Shown piece after piece: positions 48,701 to 58,294 of a DNA stretch of 64,000 bases. Position 1 is the stretch's first letter, and the number at the start of each line of letters is the position of its first letter. The DNA is taken from contig NZ_CP014136.1 in assembly GCF_002291425.1 (NCBI RefSeq), positions 186,001-250,000 of the forward strand, in the 5' to 3' direction. The position numbers were made by a program, and so were the translations under genes. The notes beneath the pieces are model-generated. The model did not search any database and was not told the origin of the DNA. It saw nothing but the letters and a program-made list of their open reading frames with translations. The DNA comes from Gibbsiella quercinecans. Its GTDB lineage: Bacteria; Pseudomonadota; Gammaproteobacteria; Enterobacterales; Enterobacteriaceae.

Positions 48701-49071
48701 CGCCGATTGCCGAGGTTGAGCCACAACAACCGGCCTCACCGGCCGAGCCTGTAGCCCCTGTGGCTGTGGCGCAAGATGCACAGCCAGAGGCACCCGCAGT
48801 GGTTGCCGAAGAGCAACCGGCAGCCGTTGCAGAAGCAGCGCAGCCTGCACCCGCAGCGGCCGTTCAGCCTGCCCAAAGTGAGTTCTACAAGCATATCGCC
48901 AGTGCGCCGATGACCAAAGCGCCAGCGCCGGCTTATGAGCCACAGGCGACGAAGCATAGCGATTGGCAGCGCCCGGCCTTCGACTTTACCGGTAAAGGTT
49001 CAGCCGGTGGGCATGCAGCCGCCAGCCAGGCAACTGCGCCGGCAACGCGGCCACAGCCAACTAACGATTAA
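45733..49071 (+). CDS. rne: ribonuclease E
   Basis: Endoribonuclease and degradosome scaffold, 1112 residues versus 1061 in E. coli. The catalytic half carries an S1 domain (about 36-120), 5' sensor, DNase-like domain with D303 (DINSAR) and D346 (IDFIDM), and Zn-link CPRC at 404-407. The disordered half contains an amphipathic membrane helix ([14 protein letters not shown], about 563-577), an Arg-rich region with five perfect TER repeats (628-642), a second Arg-rich RNA-binding block (about 817-843), a long Ala/Pro/Glu-rich segment, and a C-terminal end ([13 protein letters not shown]) in the PNPase-binding position. A strong terminator follows. Confidence 0.98.
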   Translation: MKRMLINATQQEELRVALVDGQRLYDLDIESPGHEQKKANIYKGKITRIEPSLEAAFVDYGAERHGFLPLKEIAREYFPSNYSSHGRPNIKDVLREGQEVIVQVDKEERGNKGAALTTFISLAGSYLVLMPNNPRAGGISRRIEGDDRTELKEALSSLQLPDGMGLIVRTAGVGKSAEALQWDLSFRLKHWEAIKKAAEGRSAPFLIHQESNVIVRAFRDYLRPDIGEILIDNPKVLDLAREHIAALGRPDFSSKIKPYSGEIPLFSHYQIESQIESAFQREVRLPSGGSIVIDTTEALTAIDINSARATRGGDIEETAFNTNLEAADEIARQLRLRDLGGLIVIDFIDMTPVRHQREVENRLRDAVRQDRARIQIGRISRFGLLEMSRQRLSPSLGESSHHVCPRCNGTGTIRDNESLALSILRLIEEEALKENTKEVHAIVPVRVASYLLNEKRESVSAIEKRQGGVKAIIVPNDEMQTPHYSVLRVRKGEETSTLSYLLPKLHEEEMAQPQEDAPMERKLPEQPALAAFSLASDVPPPAEEQAQPQSAAVVPSATATAQTGLVGRLLGKLKGLFAADTTSASPAEAAAPVEEPKAESTDNRRQDRRSQRRQSPARKERGERTERTERTERTERTERTERKERTETRDTREARDEQQRRNRRNNVTPAPAPEVKEEELSDEAIAKAREEQQQRREQRAERQRRRQEEKRLALQEVKALEQRAEAPANDEEQEERSAQPAQRRKPRQLSQKIRVLSAEEELQQAAEELLAPKAPVAEQQQALPAIANEETVKALPEEAAQPENEAQAEGRNGENGMPRRSRRSPRHLRVSGQRRRRYRDERYPTQSPMPLAAAVASPELASGKVWVSYPVTQAPQAVEEAANQPQPAEQIAVPEAPIAPLVATPAQAENVPAVEPTVPVEAPAVQPVAVATEEEPAQPSEAPYETAVQPAAPAEESVAVEVEAPTVVPEAEAVEAIAPEQAAADDVPEAPIAEVEPQQPASPAEPVAPVAVAQDAQPEAPAVVAEEQPAAVAEAAQPAPAAAVQPAQSEFYKHIASAPMTKAPAPAYEPQATKHSDWQRPAFDFTGKGSAGGHAAASQATAPATRPQPTND
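47614..47658 (+). repeat. tandem 9-bp repeat inside rne
   Basis: Five perfect copies of ACTGAACGT in frame, each coding Thr-Glu-Arg; degenerate units flank it. Likely length-variable. Confidence 0.95.
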
Positions 49072-49092
49072 ACCTGGCTATGCCGCACTAGT

Positions 49093-49120
49093 AAAAAAAC
49101 CGCCGTTTGGCGGTTTTTTT
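49093..49120. terminator. bidirectional rho-independent terminator after rne
   Basis: A run of A, then CCGCC, GTTT loop, GGCGG and seven T. Symmetric, so it can serve rne and the convergent minus-strand gene. Confidence 0.9.
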
Positions 49121-49140
49121 CTTATGGCTCACACCGCCGT

Positions 49141-49428
49141 TTAGGCGATCTGTTTCAACACCTTGATTTCCTGATGTGCCAGTTTGCCGTCAAGCTGGCC
49201 GATCAAGTGTTTGAAATGTTCAGTACCGTTGTGTTTTTCCACCGCTTCCGGGCTGGCCCAGCGCTCAAAAAAGACAAAGGTACCCGTTTTACCCGGCTCG
49301 CTATGCAAGTCGTATTGCAGATTGCCCAACTCTGCGCGGCTTGGTTCTACAGCCTGGTGCGCGGCTTCACTGACGGCATCAATATACTCAGGTTTCGCCT
49401 GCAGGATGGCAACGATGCGGACTTCCAT
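49141..49428 (-). CDS. antibiotic-biosynthesis-monooxygenase (ABM) domain protein
   Basis: A 95-residue dimeric ferredoxin-like fold of the YgiN/LsrG type. It begins MEVRIVAILQAKPEYID; EPGKTGTFVFFERWAS carries the conserved FxExW-like segment, and HFKHLIGQL the C-terminal helix. Members act as quinol monooxygenases or isomerases, but the substrate is not readable here. A standalone gene between rne and pyrC, not found at this place in E. coli. Confidence 0.82.
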   Translation of the reverse strand: MEVRIVAILQAKPEYIDAVSEAAHQAVEPSRAELGNLQYDLHSEPGKTGTFVFFERWASPEAVEKHNGTEHFKHLIGQLDGKLAHQEIKVLKQIA

Positions 49429-49654
49429 TTTATTCTCCCATTCCGAATGCTAAATCAGATATCCCCGACACGGAAATTGCCGGGGAATCATTAAAATCCC
49501 TTATTACTATGCGCCTATTAAGCCATTGATTTCAAGCCATCCGCAACAAACGAGTGCATCGTGGGCAGTTTCCGCTTATCCTTACCCCCCGGCGTGAATA
49601 CCCCCATTATTCGCTTTTATCACGATGTCCTTTTGACCGCCGGAGCCTTACAAC

Positions 49655-50704
49655 ATGACTGCACAACCTCAAGTTCTGAAAATACGCCGCCCCGACGATT
49701 GGCATATCCACCTGCGCGACGATGATATGCTAAAAACGGTTTTGCCCTACACCAGCCAGTTTTTTGGCCGAGCCATTGTGATGCCCAATCTGGTTCCCCC
49801 GATAACCACGATTGAAGCCGCATGCAGCTATCGTGAGCGGATCCTCGCCGCCGTACCGCAAGGCCATGAGTTCACCCCGCTGATGACCTGTTACCTCACC
49901 AATTCCCTGGCGTCTTCAGTGTTGGTTGACGGCTTCGAACAAGGGGTTTTTACCGCCGCCAAATTATACCCTGCCAACGCCACCACCAACTCGGCGCATG
50001 GCGTTAGCGATGTAACAGGCATCTACCCTTTGTTTGAACAGATGCAAAAGATCGGCATGCCGCTACTGATTCACGGCGAGATCACCGATGCGGCCGTTGA
50101 TATTTTTGACCGGGAAGCGCGTTTCATTGAGCAAATCATGGAGCCTATACGTAAACAGTTCCCGGAATTGAAAATCGTCTTTGAACACATCACCACCAAA
50201 GAAGCCGCCCAGTACGTTCTGGCAGGCGATCGCTTCCTGGGTGCAACCATTACCCCGCAGCATCTGATGTTCAACCGCAACCATATGCTGGTTGGCGGTA
50301 TCCGCCCGCATCTGTTCTGCCTGCCGATCCTCAAGCGTAATATCCACCAGGAAGCCTTGCGCCAGGCGGTTGCCAGCGGTTCAGAGCGTTTCTTCCTGGG
50401 CACGGATTCTGCACCGCACACCAAACATCGGAAAGAATCCAGTTGTGGTTGCGCTGGGGTATTCAACGCGCCAAGCGCTCTGGCTGCCTACGCCACGGTA
50501 TTTGAGCAGTTGAACGCGCTGGAACACCTGGAAGCCTTCTGCTCGCTTAACGGCCCGCGTTTCTACGGCCTGCCGGTGAACGACAGCTTTATAGAACTGC
50601 AACGTAAGCCGGTAACCATGCCGGAAGAGATTGCGCTCGGCGACGAAGCCGTGGTGCCTTTCCTGGCCGGCGAAAGCGTTGCGTGGTCGGTGGTTAACGG
50701 CTGA
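49655..50704 (+). CDS. pyrC: dihydroorotase
   Basis: Zinc enzyme of pyrimidine synthesis that interconverts carbamoyl-aspartate and dihydroorotate. It has 349 residues. HIHLRD (about 18-23) gives two His metal ligands; the carboxylated Lys is in [15 protein letters not shown] (about 104), and further ligands lie in LIHGEITD and FEHITTKEA; the catalytic Asp is in [15 protein letters not shown] lies before the ATG; in enterics pyrC is controlled by start-site switching in this leader, which I could not verify here. Confidence 0.97.
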   Translation: MTAQPQVLKIRRPDDWHIHLRDDDMLKTVLPYTSQFFGRAIVMPNLVPPITTIEAACSYRERILAAVPQGHEFTPLMTCYLTNSLASSVLVDGFEQGVFTAAKLYPANATTNSAHGVSDVTGIYPLFEQMQKIGMPLLIHGEITDAAVDIFDREARFIEQIMEPIRKQFPELKIVFEHITTKEAAQYVLAGDRFLGATITPQHLMFNRNHMLVGGIRPHLFCLPILKRNIHQEALRQAVASGSERFFLGTDSAPHTKHRKESSCGCAGVFNAPSALAAYATVFEQLNALEHLEAFCSLNGPRFYGLPVNDSFIELQRKPVTMPEEIALGDEAVVPFLAGESVAWSVVNG

Positions 50705-50741
50705 TTTTTTATCAAAGCCGCTTGCCCCGCGGGTTCCGATA

Positions 50742-50757
50742 CTGTATAAATACACAG
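50742..50757. promoter_or_regulatory. LexA box of dinI
   Basis: CTGTATAAATACACAG: perfect CTGT-N8-ACAG with AT-rich centre, 22 bp before the dinI start. Predicts SOS induction, as for E. coli dinI. Confidence 0.92.
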
Positions 50758-50778
50758 TCAATTACTTCGGGGGCAATC

Positions 50779-51018
50779 ATGCGTGTTGAAGTTACTATCG
50801 ATAAAACCAGGCCACTCCCTGCGGGTGCTGTAGAAGCCCTGAGCAGCGAATTGGGCAAACGCGTCAATCGTCACTTCCCTGATGCCGTGGTTCAGGTGCG
50901 CTATGCCGGCTCCAACGGCCTTTCCGTACTGGGCGGCGCCAAGGATGCTAAAGAACTGATCACCGAGATACTCCAGGAAACCTGGGAAAGCGCCGATGAT
51001 TGGTTTACCGCAGGCTAG
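50779..51018 (+). CDS. dinI: DNA damage-inducible protein DinI
   Basis: Small acidic modulator that binds and stabilises RecA filaments. The ATG at 50779 (MRVEVTIDKTRPLPAG) matches E. coli; GGGGG lies just upstream. It has 79 residues. The conserved C-terminal helix EILQETWESADDWF is intact. It is preceded by a perfect LexA box and followed by a terminator, so it is a single-gene SOS unit. Confidence 0.96.
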   Translation: MRVEVTIDKTRPLPAGAVEALSSELGKRVNRHFPDAVVQVRYAGSNGLSVLGGAKDAKELITEILQETWESADDWFTAG

Positions 51019-51076
51019 CAGAAGCCAACGCGCTTAAACGCCGCCGCGGAACAGTTAAATACTGCAATGCAGTTTT

Positions 51077-51104
51077 TGCCGGGGGTCGCTCTCCGGCTTT
51101 TTTA
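51077..51104 (+). terminator. rho-independent terminator after dinI
   Basis: GCCGG...CCGGC stem with a 10-nt loop followed by six T. Confidence 0.8.
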
Positions 51105-51199
51105 TTTCTGGCGCTTGCCTGTAACCGGCTGGAAGAAAAGTACTATCTGGTCTGTAATAAGTGGTAGTATCTGGCGATGTTTGAACAGGAGGTGTTTAT

Positions 51200-51481
51200 A
51201 TGGCCCCGGACAAAGAGAAGTCAGAAGAGGCAATGACCTTTGGCGAGTTGCTGGCGCTGATCGGCGATCAGAAAAGGCGCCTGCACGTACTGGAAGTCGC
51301 CTTTTCCTATCTGGCCTTTGGTTTGGATGACAAAGCCAACCAATTGCTGATACATAGCCTGAAGCTGGAATCGCAAAACCAGAATCGCGATGCCGAAACG
51401 CAAAAGCATTTCGCGCATCTGGCCGAGGAACTGGAAAAGCGGATCCAGCCCCCTTCCCAGGCGGTTCCTACCGAGCAATAA
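51200..51481 (+). CDS. small helical/coiled-coil protein, function unknown
   Basis: A 93-residue soluble, charged, alpha-helical protein with AGGAGG ideally placed upstream of the ATG, so it is clearly translated. It has no signal peptide. The central TFGELLALIGDQKRRLHVLEVAFSYLAFG has a heptad pattern, and the ending is Pro/Gln-rich. The shape (about 90 residues, helix-loop-helix) and a weak LE...LxxxL resemblance recall the sigma-S anti-adaptor IraP, but the similarity is too faint to name it. It lies between dinI and bssS, where E. coli has no gene. Confidence 0.75.
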   Translation: MAPDKEKSEEAMTFGELLALIGDQKRRLHVLEVAFSYLAFGLDDKANQLLIHSLKLESQNQNRDAETQKHFAHLAEELEKRIQPPSQAVPTEQ

Positions 51482-51689
51482 CAGCACACGGGCTGGGGTT
51501 ACGCCCACCCCGTGTCGCCACCACCGCACAAACCACCACTGTTGAATAATTAATCAAATAAACTTTATTTTACAAAATACGCCCCAACGCGGCGCCGAGA
51601 TGCTTATACTCTTACTGCTCATCATGATGATGAGCCGCATTGATCCTCGTTAGTTACTCATGCCAGTTACTACTTAATAAGGGGTCTTT

Positions 51690-51944
51690 ATGGACAGAAA
51701 TGATGAAGTAATTCAGACACACCCACTTGTTGGTTGGGATATCAGTACCGTGGACGTCTACAACGCCATGATGATTCGTCTTCATTACCTGTCTTCACGG
51801 GATCAGACACCCGAAGAAGCCCAAGTGGACAGAACGCTTTGGCTAACCACAGATGTCGCCCGCCAATTGATCAATATTTTAGAAGCTGGCATCGCCAAGA
51901 TAGAGTCAACGGATTATCAAGATCTTGATCGTAAAAAACATTAA
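51690..51944 (+). CDS. bssS: biofilm regulator BssS
   Basis: An 84-residue cytoplasmic protein linked in E. coli to biofilm formation through indole and AI-2 signalling. The sequence MDRNDEVIQTHPLVGWDISTVDVYNAMMIRLHYLS is nearly invariant across enterics. AAGGGG precedes the ATG. A terminator follows. Its order next to dinI-pyrC and solA matches E. coli. Confidence 0.95.
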   Translation: MDRNDEVIQTHPLVGWDISTVDVYNAMMIRLHYLSSRDQTPEEAQVDRTLWLTTDVARQLINILEAGIAKIESTDYQDLDRKKH

Positions 51945-51962
51945 TTCACATTTCCCCCTCAC

Positions 51963-51992
51963 AAAGGCGCCGCGACTATTTCGGCGCCTTTT
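51963..51992 (+). terminator. rho-independent terminator after bssS
   Basis: AAAGGCGCCG (51963-51972), 9-nt loop, CGGCGCCTTTT. Ends 7 bp before the dispersed repeat. Confidence 0.85.
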
Positions 51993-51998
51993 CTGTTT

Positions 51999-52186
51999 TA
52001 TATCCAAAATAATTCGAGTTGCAGGAAGACGGCAACGCAGCGAATCCCCAGGAGCTTACTGGAGTAAGTGACTGGGGTCCGGGAGCAGATTTGAACGCTG
52101 TTAGCAGCGGCCCCGAAGGGGCGAGGCACAGGGATGGGCCGAGTAACCAAGCCAACACACCTGTAACTTGAAGTATGAAGGGTATA
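51999..52186. repeat. dispersed intergenic palindromic repeat, copy 2
   Basis: A 188-bp element from TATATCC to GGGTATA, nearly identical to 12002-12203 in the same orientation but missing about 14 bp in the middle. Non-coding; sits between bssS and solA. Confidence 0.85.
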
Positions 52187-52277
52187 TACCAGTGCATTAC
52201 CGCCGCTGACCTTCTATCATGATGCGAGATACTCGCCATACTTCAAGTCTAAAAATAAAGCAGAGAGGGGATAGCTC

Positions 52278-53393
52278 GTGGAATATGACCTGATCGTCGT
52301 CGGCAGCGGCTCCGTGGGCGCCGCCGCCGGTTACTATGCGACACAAGCGGGGCTAAACGTGCTGATGATCGACAGCGCTATCCCGCCGCACCGCAACGGC
52401 AGCCACCATGGCGACACCCGCATCATCCGCCACGCCTATGGCGAGGGCGAAAAATATGTGCCGCTGGCGCTGCGTGCCCAGGCACTGTGGAATGGGCTGG
52501 AAAAGGAATGCGGCAGCAAACTGTTCCACCCCTGCGGCGTGCTCAACCTGGGGCCGGAAGGCGCTGAATTTGTGAATAACGCCTATCAGAGCGCCAGGAC
52601 GTTCAGGCTGAATGCCCAGCGGCTTACCCGGCAGGAAGTCAGCCAGCGCTGGCCGGAGTTCACCCCGCCGGAAGGCTATACGGCGGTATTCGAGCCGGAT
52701 GCCGGCTTTTTGCTGTGTGAACAGGCGGTTGCCAGCTATATCAGGCTGGCGTGCGAAGCGGGCTGCGCCCAATTGTTCAACTGTGCAGTCAGCGCAGTTG
52801 TGCCTGATGATAACGGCGTCGAGGTTGTTACGGCCGAAGGGCGTTTTCGCGGCCGCAAAGCCGTTATCACCGCTGGCACCTGGGTGAAGAAGCTGCTCCC
52901 CGCCTTGCCCGTTACACCACTGCGCAAAGTGTTTTCCTGGCACCAGGCCGATGGCCGATACAGCGAGAATAATCGCTTCCCGGCGTTCACCGTCGAAGCG
53001 CAGGACGGCGCACATTACTATGGTTTCCCGGCAGACAACAATGGTCTTAAGGTCGGCAAACACGATGGCGGCCAACCGATCGAACGCCAGGAGCAACGCA
53101 CGCCGTTTGGTAGCGTAGCGCAAGACGGCACCGAAGTGTTCGGCTTCCTGCGCCAATTTCTGCCTGGGATTGGCGTCTGTTTGCATGGCGAGGCCTGCAC
53201 CTACGACATAAGCCCGGATGAGGATTTCATTATCGACACCGTGCCTGGCAGCGAACGCATGATGGTGATTACCGGGCTAAGCGGGCACGGCTTTAAATTT
53301 GCCAGCGTACTTGGTGAAATTGCCGCCCTGTTCGCGCAGGGCAAATCCCCGGCCCAAGATATCACGCCCTTCTCGCTGCAGCGCTTTAGTTAA
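52278..53393 (+). CDS. solA: N-methyl-L-tryptophan oxidase
   Basis: Flavoprotein amine oxidase of the monomeric sarcosine oxidase family, 371 residues. It has FAD-binding [13 protein letters not shown] (9-21), the [16 protein letters not shown] substrate region, Cys in [13 protein letters not shown] for covalent FAD, and [16 protein letters not shown] near the end. The start codon is GTG, with GAGAGGGG upstream. E. coli SolA demethylates N-methyltryptophan and sarcosine weakly; its physiological role is unclear. Confidence 0.94.
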   Translation: MEYDLIVVGSGSVGAAAGYYATQAGLNVLMIDSAIPPHRNGSHHGDTRIIRHAYGEGEKYVPLALRAQALWNGLEKECGSKLFHPCGVLNLGPEGAEFVNNAYQSARTFRLNAQRLTRQEVSQRWPEFTPPEGYTAVFEPDAGFLLCEQAVASYIRLACEAGCAQLFNCAVSAVVPDDNGVEVVTAEGRFRGRKAVITAGTWVKKLLPALPVTPLRKVFSWHQADGRYSENNRFPAFTVEAQDGAHYYGFPADNNGLKVGKHDGGQPIERQEQRTPFGSVAQDGTEVFGFLRQFLPGIGVCLHGEACTYDISPDEDFIIDTVPGSERMMVITGLSGHGFKFASVLGEIAALFAQGKSPAQDITPFSLQRFS

Positions 53394-53556
53394 CCATCAC
53401 GGTCTGGGCGGGTATGAACACGCTCAGGCCCACCCCATCCCCACGCCATAACAATAAAACGGAAATCCCTGTTCCTGGCATCTGGATTTCCGAATTGATT
53501 CCCCCTGTTGCACATCTTATGTTACCCCCCAGTTACATCATAACAAGGACGTTACC

Positions 53557-54147
53557 ATGCGACTGCTCGTTGTCGACGAGTGTTGTTATACCCGCTTAGG
53601 CGTTGCCAGCTATGTTGCCGCAGCGACAAACAATGCCTGCGTAAAATGCTGCGCCAGTATCGAGCAGGCCATGGCGCTATTGCAAAACGACCTGCCGAAT
53701 TTGGTACTGGTGAACATGACGGAGCACTACCGCAATCACGCAGGCGATACGTTGTTGCCCGCGTTCATCGCCGCCTGCCAACCGTTGGCGCTGTATATGT
53801 ATATTGATGCGCCCTATCCCGCCGGTGAGCAGCCGCTGCAAATCGCTGAACACACGTTCCTCTTCCGCAAGGCGATACTGGCTAGCGTATTGCAAGATCT
53901 ACCTAACGCCCACCAACCGTGGAGCACTCCGCTATTTAGCTCGCAGGAGCAGGCAGTGATGAAATACTGGATGGCACAGTGGTCCACCCACAAGATTACC
54001 CGCAAGTTGCATATCAGCCCCTCGACGGTATATGTGTATAAACGCAACATCACAGAAAAACTCCAGACGCGCAATCGCCTGGAGTTTTACGCTTTATACC
54101 ACCTACTGCGTTTTTACTACCCGCCGCACAGGCTACTTCCGGTTTAA
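53557..54147 (+). CDS. LuxR/GerE-type transcriptional regulator (RcsA/BglJ-like)
   Basis: A 196-residue regulator. The C-terminal LuxR-type HTH spans about 130-190 (SSQEQAVMKYWMAQWSTHKITRKLHISPSTVYVYKRNITEKLQ). The N-terminal region is receiver-like (MRLLVVDECCYTRLGV) but lacks a clear phospho-acceptor Asp where VLVNMTEHY occurs, so it is probably not phosphorylated, as in RcsA/BglJ-type co-regulators. It has three Cys near residues 9-10 and 28-29. AAGGACG precedes the ATG. Placed between solA and tqsA; the target is unknown. Confidence 0.8.
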   Translation: MRLLVVDECCYTRLGVASYVAAATNNACVKCCASIEQAMALLQNDLPNLVLVNMTEHYRNHAGDTLLPAFIAACQPLALYMYIDAPYPAGEQPLQIAEHTFLFRKAILASVLQDLPNAHQPWSTPLFSSQEQAVMKYWMAQWSTHKITRKLHISPSTVYVYKRNITEKLQTRNRLEFYALYHLLRFYYPPHRLLPV

Positions 54148-54191
54148 ACGGGGTTCCCCGAATGGCTCGGCTCCCGGCGAACCAGACATAT

Positions 54192-55247
54192 TCACTCTGG
54201 GTTGGTCTTCCCGCGCGCCGGCTGGCCATCCCCCAGCACCACCGCCAACCGGTGGCCGCCTTCCGTCGCTTCCAGCCCGATGCGCGCAATAATGGTTAGC
54301 GGCACTGAAAGCAGCATCCCCACCGGCCCCATCAGCCACCCCCAGAAGATCAGCGACAGAAACACCACCAGCGTAGACAGCCCCAGCCCACGGCCCATTA
54401 CCCGCGGCTCAATCATGTTGCCAATCACCAGGTTGATCAGGATAAAACCGCCAGCCACCACCAAGGCATCGCCAAAACCGTTAAACAATAGCGCCTGGAT
54501 CAACGGCGGTATGGCGGCAATCACCGAGCCAATATTGGGGATATAGTTGAGCAGAAAAGCCATCAGCCCCCAGATAAAGGAAAAGCGCACGCCAACCGCC
54601 GCCAGAAATAGCCAGACGATCACGCCCGTCGCCAGGCTGATCACGGTTTTAATCACCAGATAATGCGTCACGCCGTCCAGCGCCCGGCGGATATTGACCA
54701 TGCCCTTCTGCGGTTGCTCCATCGCCTGCTGTAGCTTGTAAGGCAGCAGATTCACCTCAAACAACATAAACACTACCGTCATCAGCAGCAGGAAAATATT
54801 GGTCATCGCCCCGGAAAGATGGCTTAGCAGGCGGGTAACCAGATTCATTGCCGCACTGGGATCGACATACTGAATCACGGCTTCGCTGGAGATGGGGATG
54901 TTGAACCGCTGGCCGTAATGCTGCAATTCCCTCACCTTCTCCATCATCACGCCGCGGTATTGCGGCAAAGAGCGGGCAAACTCATTGAGCGAGGCGCCCA
55001 GCGTGCCAAGCAACAGCATCAGTAACACCACCACCGTGACCACCAGCAGCGCCACCCCGAGCACGCGCGGCACCCGCCAGCGCTCAAGCATCGCGACCAG
55101 CGGGTTCAGCACAATAGTCAGGAACAGCGCCAGTAAAAAAGGCACTACGATAGAGGCAGCGGCTTTGATACCGGCCAAGATCACCACTAACATCGCTAAC
55201 ATAATCACCAGGCGCAAGCTGCGATCGGTCAGTAAAGTTCGCCCCAT
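54192..55247 (-). CDS. tqsA: AI-2E family transporter TqsA
   Basis: Inner-membrane protein of the PerM/AI-2E superfamily, 351 residues with about eight transmembrane segments. The closest recalled match is E. coli TqsA (YdgG), linked to autoinducer-2 export: shared stretches are [37 protein letters not shown] and [21 protein letters not shown]. In E. coli the gene lies elsewhere, so this is a rearrangement. It converges with the LuxR-type regulator. Confidence 0.85.
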   Translation of the reverse strand: MGRTLLTDRSLRLVIMLAMLVVILAGIKAAASIVVPFLLALFLTIVLNPLVAMLERWRVPRVLGVALLVVTVVVLLMLLLGTLGASLNEFARSLPQYRGVMMEKVRELQHYGQRFNIPISSEAVIQYVDPSAAMNLVTRLLSHLSGAMTNIFLLLMTVVFMLFEVNLLPYKLQQAMEQPQKGMVNIRRALDGVTHYLVIKTVISLATGVIVWLFLAAVGVRFSFIWGLMAFLLNYIPNIGSVIAAIPPLIQALLFNGFGDALVVAGGFILINLVIGNMIEPRVMGRGLGLSTLVVFLSLIFWGWLMGPVGMLLSVPLTIIARIGLEATEGGHRLAVVLGDGQPARGKTNPE

Positions 55248-55784
55248 GACGTTTCCTTTTGTCGTTTCCCTGATAACGGGCCGTGTCGGCCCAGTGATAC
55301 GCGCTATGTTAGCAAACTCCCGCTGCGGTACGCAGGTAAATCATTGTGGAGCGTGCAAGGGGAATAACCCAATAACGGGGATAATGATGAGGCATAAATA
55401 AAATGCCACTCTGTGCGTAACGCCATCGGCCGCTGACAAAAAATGACAAAAGATGACAATTAAATAGAAAAGCCTTTTTATCAGGCAATAAATAAATCAC
55501 CGGCGGTGATCCCCTATTAACTCCAGCGATTCTTTTGATTAACTTCCGGTAATATCAGACAAATCCATTGATTAATATTTTTCAGGCGTAACATAGTGCA
55601 ATTTATTATTGATTTTATGTGTTTTTAACGTTTAATTATGACAAACCGTATCTATAGCCAAAACAATTCGCGTTTTTGTACAGCCCGGGCGCTGCCCCGC
55701 AGGGCCGTAGCCCATGGAGGGTGGAACACGCGCTGCACGTTTGCAGGCGAAATAGAGCAGCATGCGCATAAAAGGATAATCACC
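55248..55784. other. tqsA-yceJ divergent intergenic region
   Basis: A 537-bp spacer. The tqsA-proximal part is AT-rich. From 55653 a 20-bp stretch (TATAGCCAAAACAATTCGCG) resembles the left end of the dispersed repeat (about 17 of 20 matches), followed by a GC-rich block, so a decayed repeat is possible. No gene is visible. Confidence 0.45.
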
Positions 55785-56339
55785 ATGCTTTGGAAAAATA
55801 CCGCAGACCGCTTTGGTCATTTTTCAGTTTTACTCCACTGGCTGGTCGCATTGGCCGTTTACGGTATGTTTGCCCTTGGCCTGTGGATGGTGACATTAGG
55901 TTATTACGATATCTGGTACCACCGGGCACCGGAATTACATAAGAGTATCGGCATCGTATTATTTATCGTGATGCTGGTGCGCGTCGCATGGCGTTTTATT
56001 TCACCGCCGCCAAAACCGCTGGCGAGTTATAGCCCTTTTACCCGCGCCAGCGCCGTATTGGCGCACCTGGCGCTGTACCTGTTGCTGTTTGGCATCCTGA
56101 TCAGCGGTTACCTGATTTCTACCGCCGATGGGCAACCGATCAGCGTCTTCGGCTGGTTCAACGTGCCGGCCAGCGTCGCCGGTATGGCCGAGCAGGCCGA
56201 CACCGCCGGCACGGTTCACCTTTATCTGGCCTGGGCCATGGTGGTGCTTTCAGTACTGCATGGCCTGGCCGCTATTAAGCATCACTTCATCGATCGTGAT
56301 GCCACTTTGAAACGGATGCTGGGTCGCAGCACCGATTAA
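55785..56339 (+). CDS. yceJ: cytochrome b561-family protein YceJ
   Basis: Inner-membrane dihaem b-type cytochrome of 184 residues with four transmembrane helices. The ATG at 55785 (MLWKNTADRFGHFSVLLHWL) has AAGGA upstream; the frame from 55638 is rejected. Haem-ligand His residues are in LLHWL (about 17), the second helix (APELHKSIG), and the last two helices (VHLYLAWAM, SVLHGLAAIKHHF). It is followed by yceI 24 bp downstream; the pair is a unit in E. coli. Confidence 0.93.
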   Translation: MLWKNTADRFGHFSVLLHWLVALAVYGMFALGLWMVTLGYYDIWYHRAPELHKSIGIVLFIVMLVRVAWRFISPPPKPLASYSPFTRASAVLAHLALYLLLFGILISGYLISTADGQPISVFGWFNVPASVAGMAEQADTAGTVHLYLAWAMVVLSVLHGLAAIKHHFIDRDATLKRMLGRSTD

Positions 56340-56363
56340 CCTCTTGGACTTATGGAGATTGCT

Positions 56364-56942
56364 ATGTTGAAGAAGACCGTATTAGGCCTTACCGCCGGCG
56401 CACTGCTGCTCAGCGCCGGTTCGGCGCTCGCCGCCAACTATAAGATCGATAAACAAGGCCAGCATGCCTTTATTCAGTTCCGCATCCAGCATCTGGGCTA
56501 CAGTTGGCTGTATGGTACCTTCAAGGACTTTGACGGGAGCTTCACTTTCGATGAGCAAGATCCCGCCAAAGACAAAGTGAGCGTCACCATCAATACCACC
56601 AGCGTGGACACCAACCATGCCGAACGCGATAAACACCTGCGCAGCGCAGAATTCCTGAACGTCGAAAAACATAAGCAGGCGACGTTTGAATCCACTGAAG
56701 TGAAGAAAACCGGCGATGGTTACGCCGTTGTGGGTAACCTGACGCTCAATGGCGTGACCAAGCCGGTGACGCTGGACGCCAAGCTGCTTGGCCAGGGTAA
56801 CGATCCCTGGGGCGGCTACCGCGCCGGTTTTGAAGCCAACGGCAAGATCGCGCTGAAAGACTTCGGCATCACCACCGATTTGGGCCCGGCTTCGCAAGAC
56901 GTTGAGCTGATCATCTCTGTTGAGGGCGTGCGCGAAAAATAA
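56364..56942 (+). CDS. yceI: periplasmic YceI-family protein
   Basis: A 192-residue secreted lipocalin-like beta-barrel that binds isoprenoid-type ligands. The ATG at 56364 ([19 protein letters not shown]) has GGAG 6 nt upstream; the signal peptide ends at SALA (23). [24 protein letters not shown] and [20 protein letters not shown] are family signatures. Paired with the yceJ cytochrome, suggesting a quinone-linked role, which is inference. Confidence 0.95.
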   Translation: MLKKTVLGLTAGALLLSAGSALAANYKIDKQGQHAFIQFRIQHLGYSWLYGTFKDFDGSFTFDEQDPAKDKVSVTINTTSVDTNHAERDKHLRSAEFLNVEKHKQATFESTEVKKTGDGYAVVGNLTLNGVTKPVTLDAKLLGQGNDPWGGYRAGFEANGKIALKDFGITTDLGPASQDVELIISVEGVREK

Positions 56943-56960
56943 CGGCGCGCTTTAACGTAA

Positions 56961-56991
56961 CAATGCCAGCCGGTTAACCCGGCTGGCATTG
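56961..56991. terminator. terminator hairpin between yceI and trhO
   Basis: A perfect 13-bp stem, CAATGCCAGCCGG with CCGGCTGGCATTG, TTAAC loop. Between converging genes; no T run. Confidence 0.55.
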
Positions 56992-57015
56992 TCTAGCACG
57001 GTGACAAAACCGCGC

Positions 57016-58071
57016 TTACTTTTCTTCCGGCGCCGGAATGTGCATCGTGGTCTGCAACAGCCCTTTTGACTTATTGAAGATCTTGACGCCATTTTCACGC
57101 CCGGCGCGGCGCGCCCGTTGCTCTTCGCGCGGCAGCTTCAGCTCTTCGCGGCAAGTTTCGCTGCAGCAGCCTTCAAAGCTGGCCGCACAGCTTGGGCACT
57201 GAATAAACAGCAGATGACAGCCGTCATTTTTACAGTTGGTATGGGTGTCGCACGGCACGCCGCACTGGTGGCAATGCGCAATCACATCGTCAGAAATACG
57301 CTCGCCCATACGCTCGTCAAAGACAAAATTCTTACCGATGAATTTCAACGGCAGCCCTTGTTCTTTGGCTCGGCGCGCATATTCAATAATACCGCCTTCA
57401 ACATGGTAGACATTCGGGAAGCCGTTATGCCGCATATAGGCGCTGGCTTTTTCACAGCGAATGCCGCCCGTACAATACATCACGATATTCTTGTCTTTCT
57501 TATCCTTCAGCATGTCTACCGCCATCGGCAACTGCTCGCGGAAAGTGTCTGAAGGCACTTCAAGCGCATTTTCAAAATGGCCGACTTCATATTCATAGTG
57601 GTTGCGCATATCAACAAACAGCGTGTCCGGATCGTCAATCATGGCGTTAACCCGATCCGCCTGCAGATATTCGCCGACGTTGGTCGGATCGAAACTGTCA
57701 TCATCGATGCCGTCAGCCACGATGCGCTCACGCACTTTCATCCGCAGCACCCAGAAAGATTTTCCGTCGTCTTCCAGGGCTATATTCAGGCGAATGTTAT
57801 CCAACGCCGGATCTGCGCTAAACAACAGGTGTTTGAATGCGTCGAAGTTGCCTTGCGGCACACTGATCTGTGCGTTGATGCCTTCGGCCGCCACATAAAT
57901 ACGGCCAAACACCTTCAGTTTTTCCAACTGCTGGTATAGCGTGTCGCGGAAGGTTTTCGGATCGGCGATATGAAAATATTTATAAAAAGAAACGGTGGTG
58001 CGCGGTTCGGTTTCCGCCAACATGCGCGCCTTCAGTTCCTCATTAGAAATTCGGTTATGTAACACTGGCAT
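57016..58071 (-). CDS. trhO: tRNA uridine(34) hydroxylase TrhO
   Basis: Rhodanese-family enzyme that makes 5-hydroxyuridine at tRNA position 34 with oxygen. The 351 residues show an N-terminal UPF0176 domain ([13 protein letters not shown]...YFHIADP), a rhodanese domain with active-site Cys in [15 protein letters not shown] (about 180), and a Cys-rich C-terminal tail ([23 protein letters not shown]...CCSETC) resembling a zinc cluster. Confidence 0.95.
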   Translation of the reverse strand: MPVLHNRISNEELKARMLAETEPRTTVSFYKYFHIADPKTFRDTLYQQLEKLKVFGRIYVAAEGINAQISVPQGNFDAFKHLLFSADPALDNIRLNIALEDDGKSFWVLRMKVRERIVADGIDDDSFDPTNVGEYLQADRVNAMIDDPDTLFVDMRNHYEYEVGHFENALEVPSDTFREQLPMAVDMLKDKKDKNIVMYCTGGIRCEKASAYMRHNGFPNVYHVEGGIIEYARRAKEQGLPLKFIGKNFVFDERMGERISDDVIAHCHQCGVPCDTHTNCKNDGCHLLFIQCPSCAASFEGCCSETCREELKLPREEQRARRAGRENGVKIFNKSKGLLQTTMHIPAPEEK

Positions 58072-58294
58072 GGTGTTCTTTCCTGTTTCTTGAGTCGGTC
58101 ACTGTTCATCTGCGCGCCGCCGCCACGGCCGCGCGCGGCGCACATCATACCCGAAAAGAATACGCAACACAGCATTAACCCTTTACGGTTTCGCACACCG
58201 AACAACGCTTGACGCCATTCACAAATCCCGTTAAGCCTAACGGCATGCACGTATCAATCATCAGCGCCAACCGCTAACGGATCACGAGGAAAAT

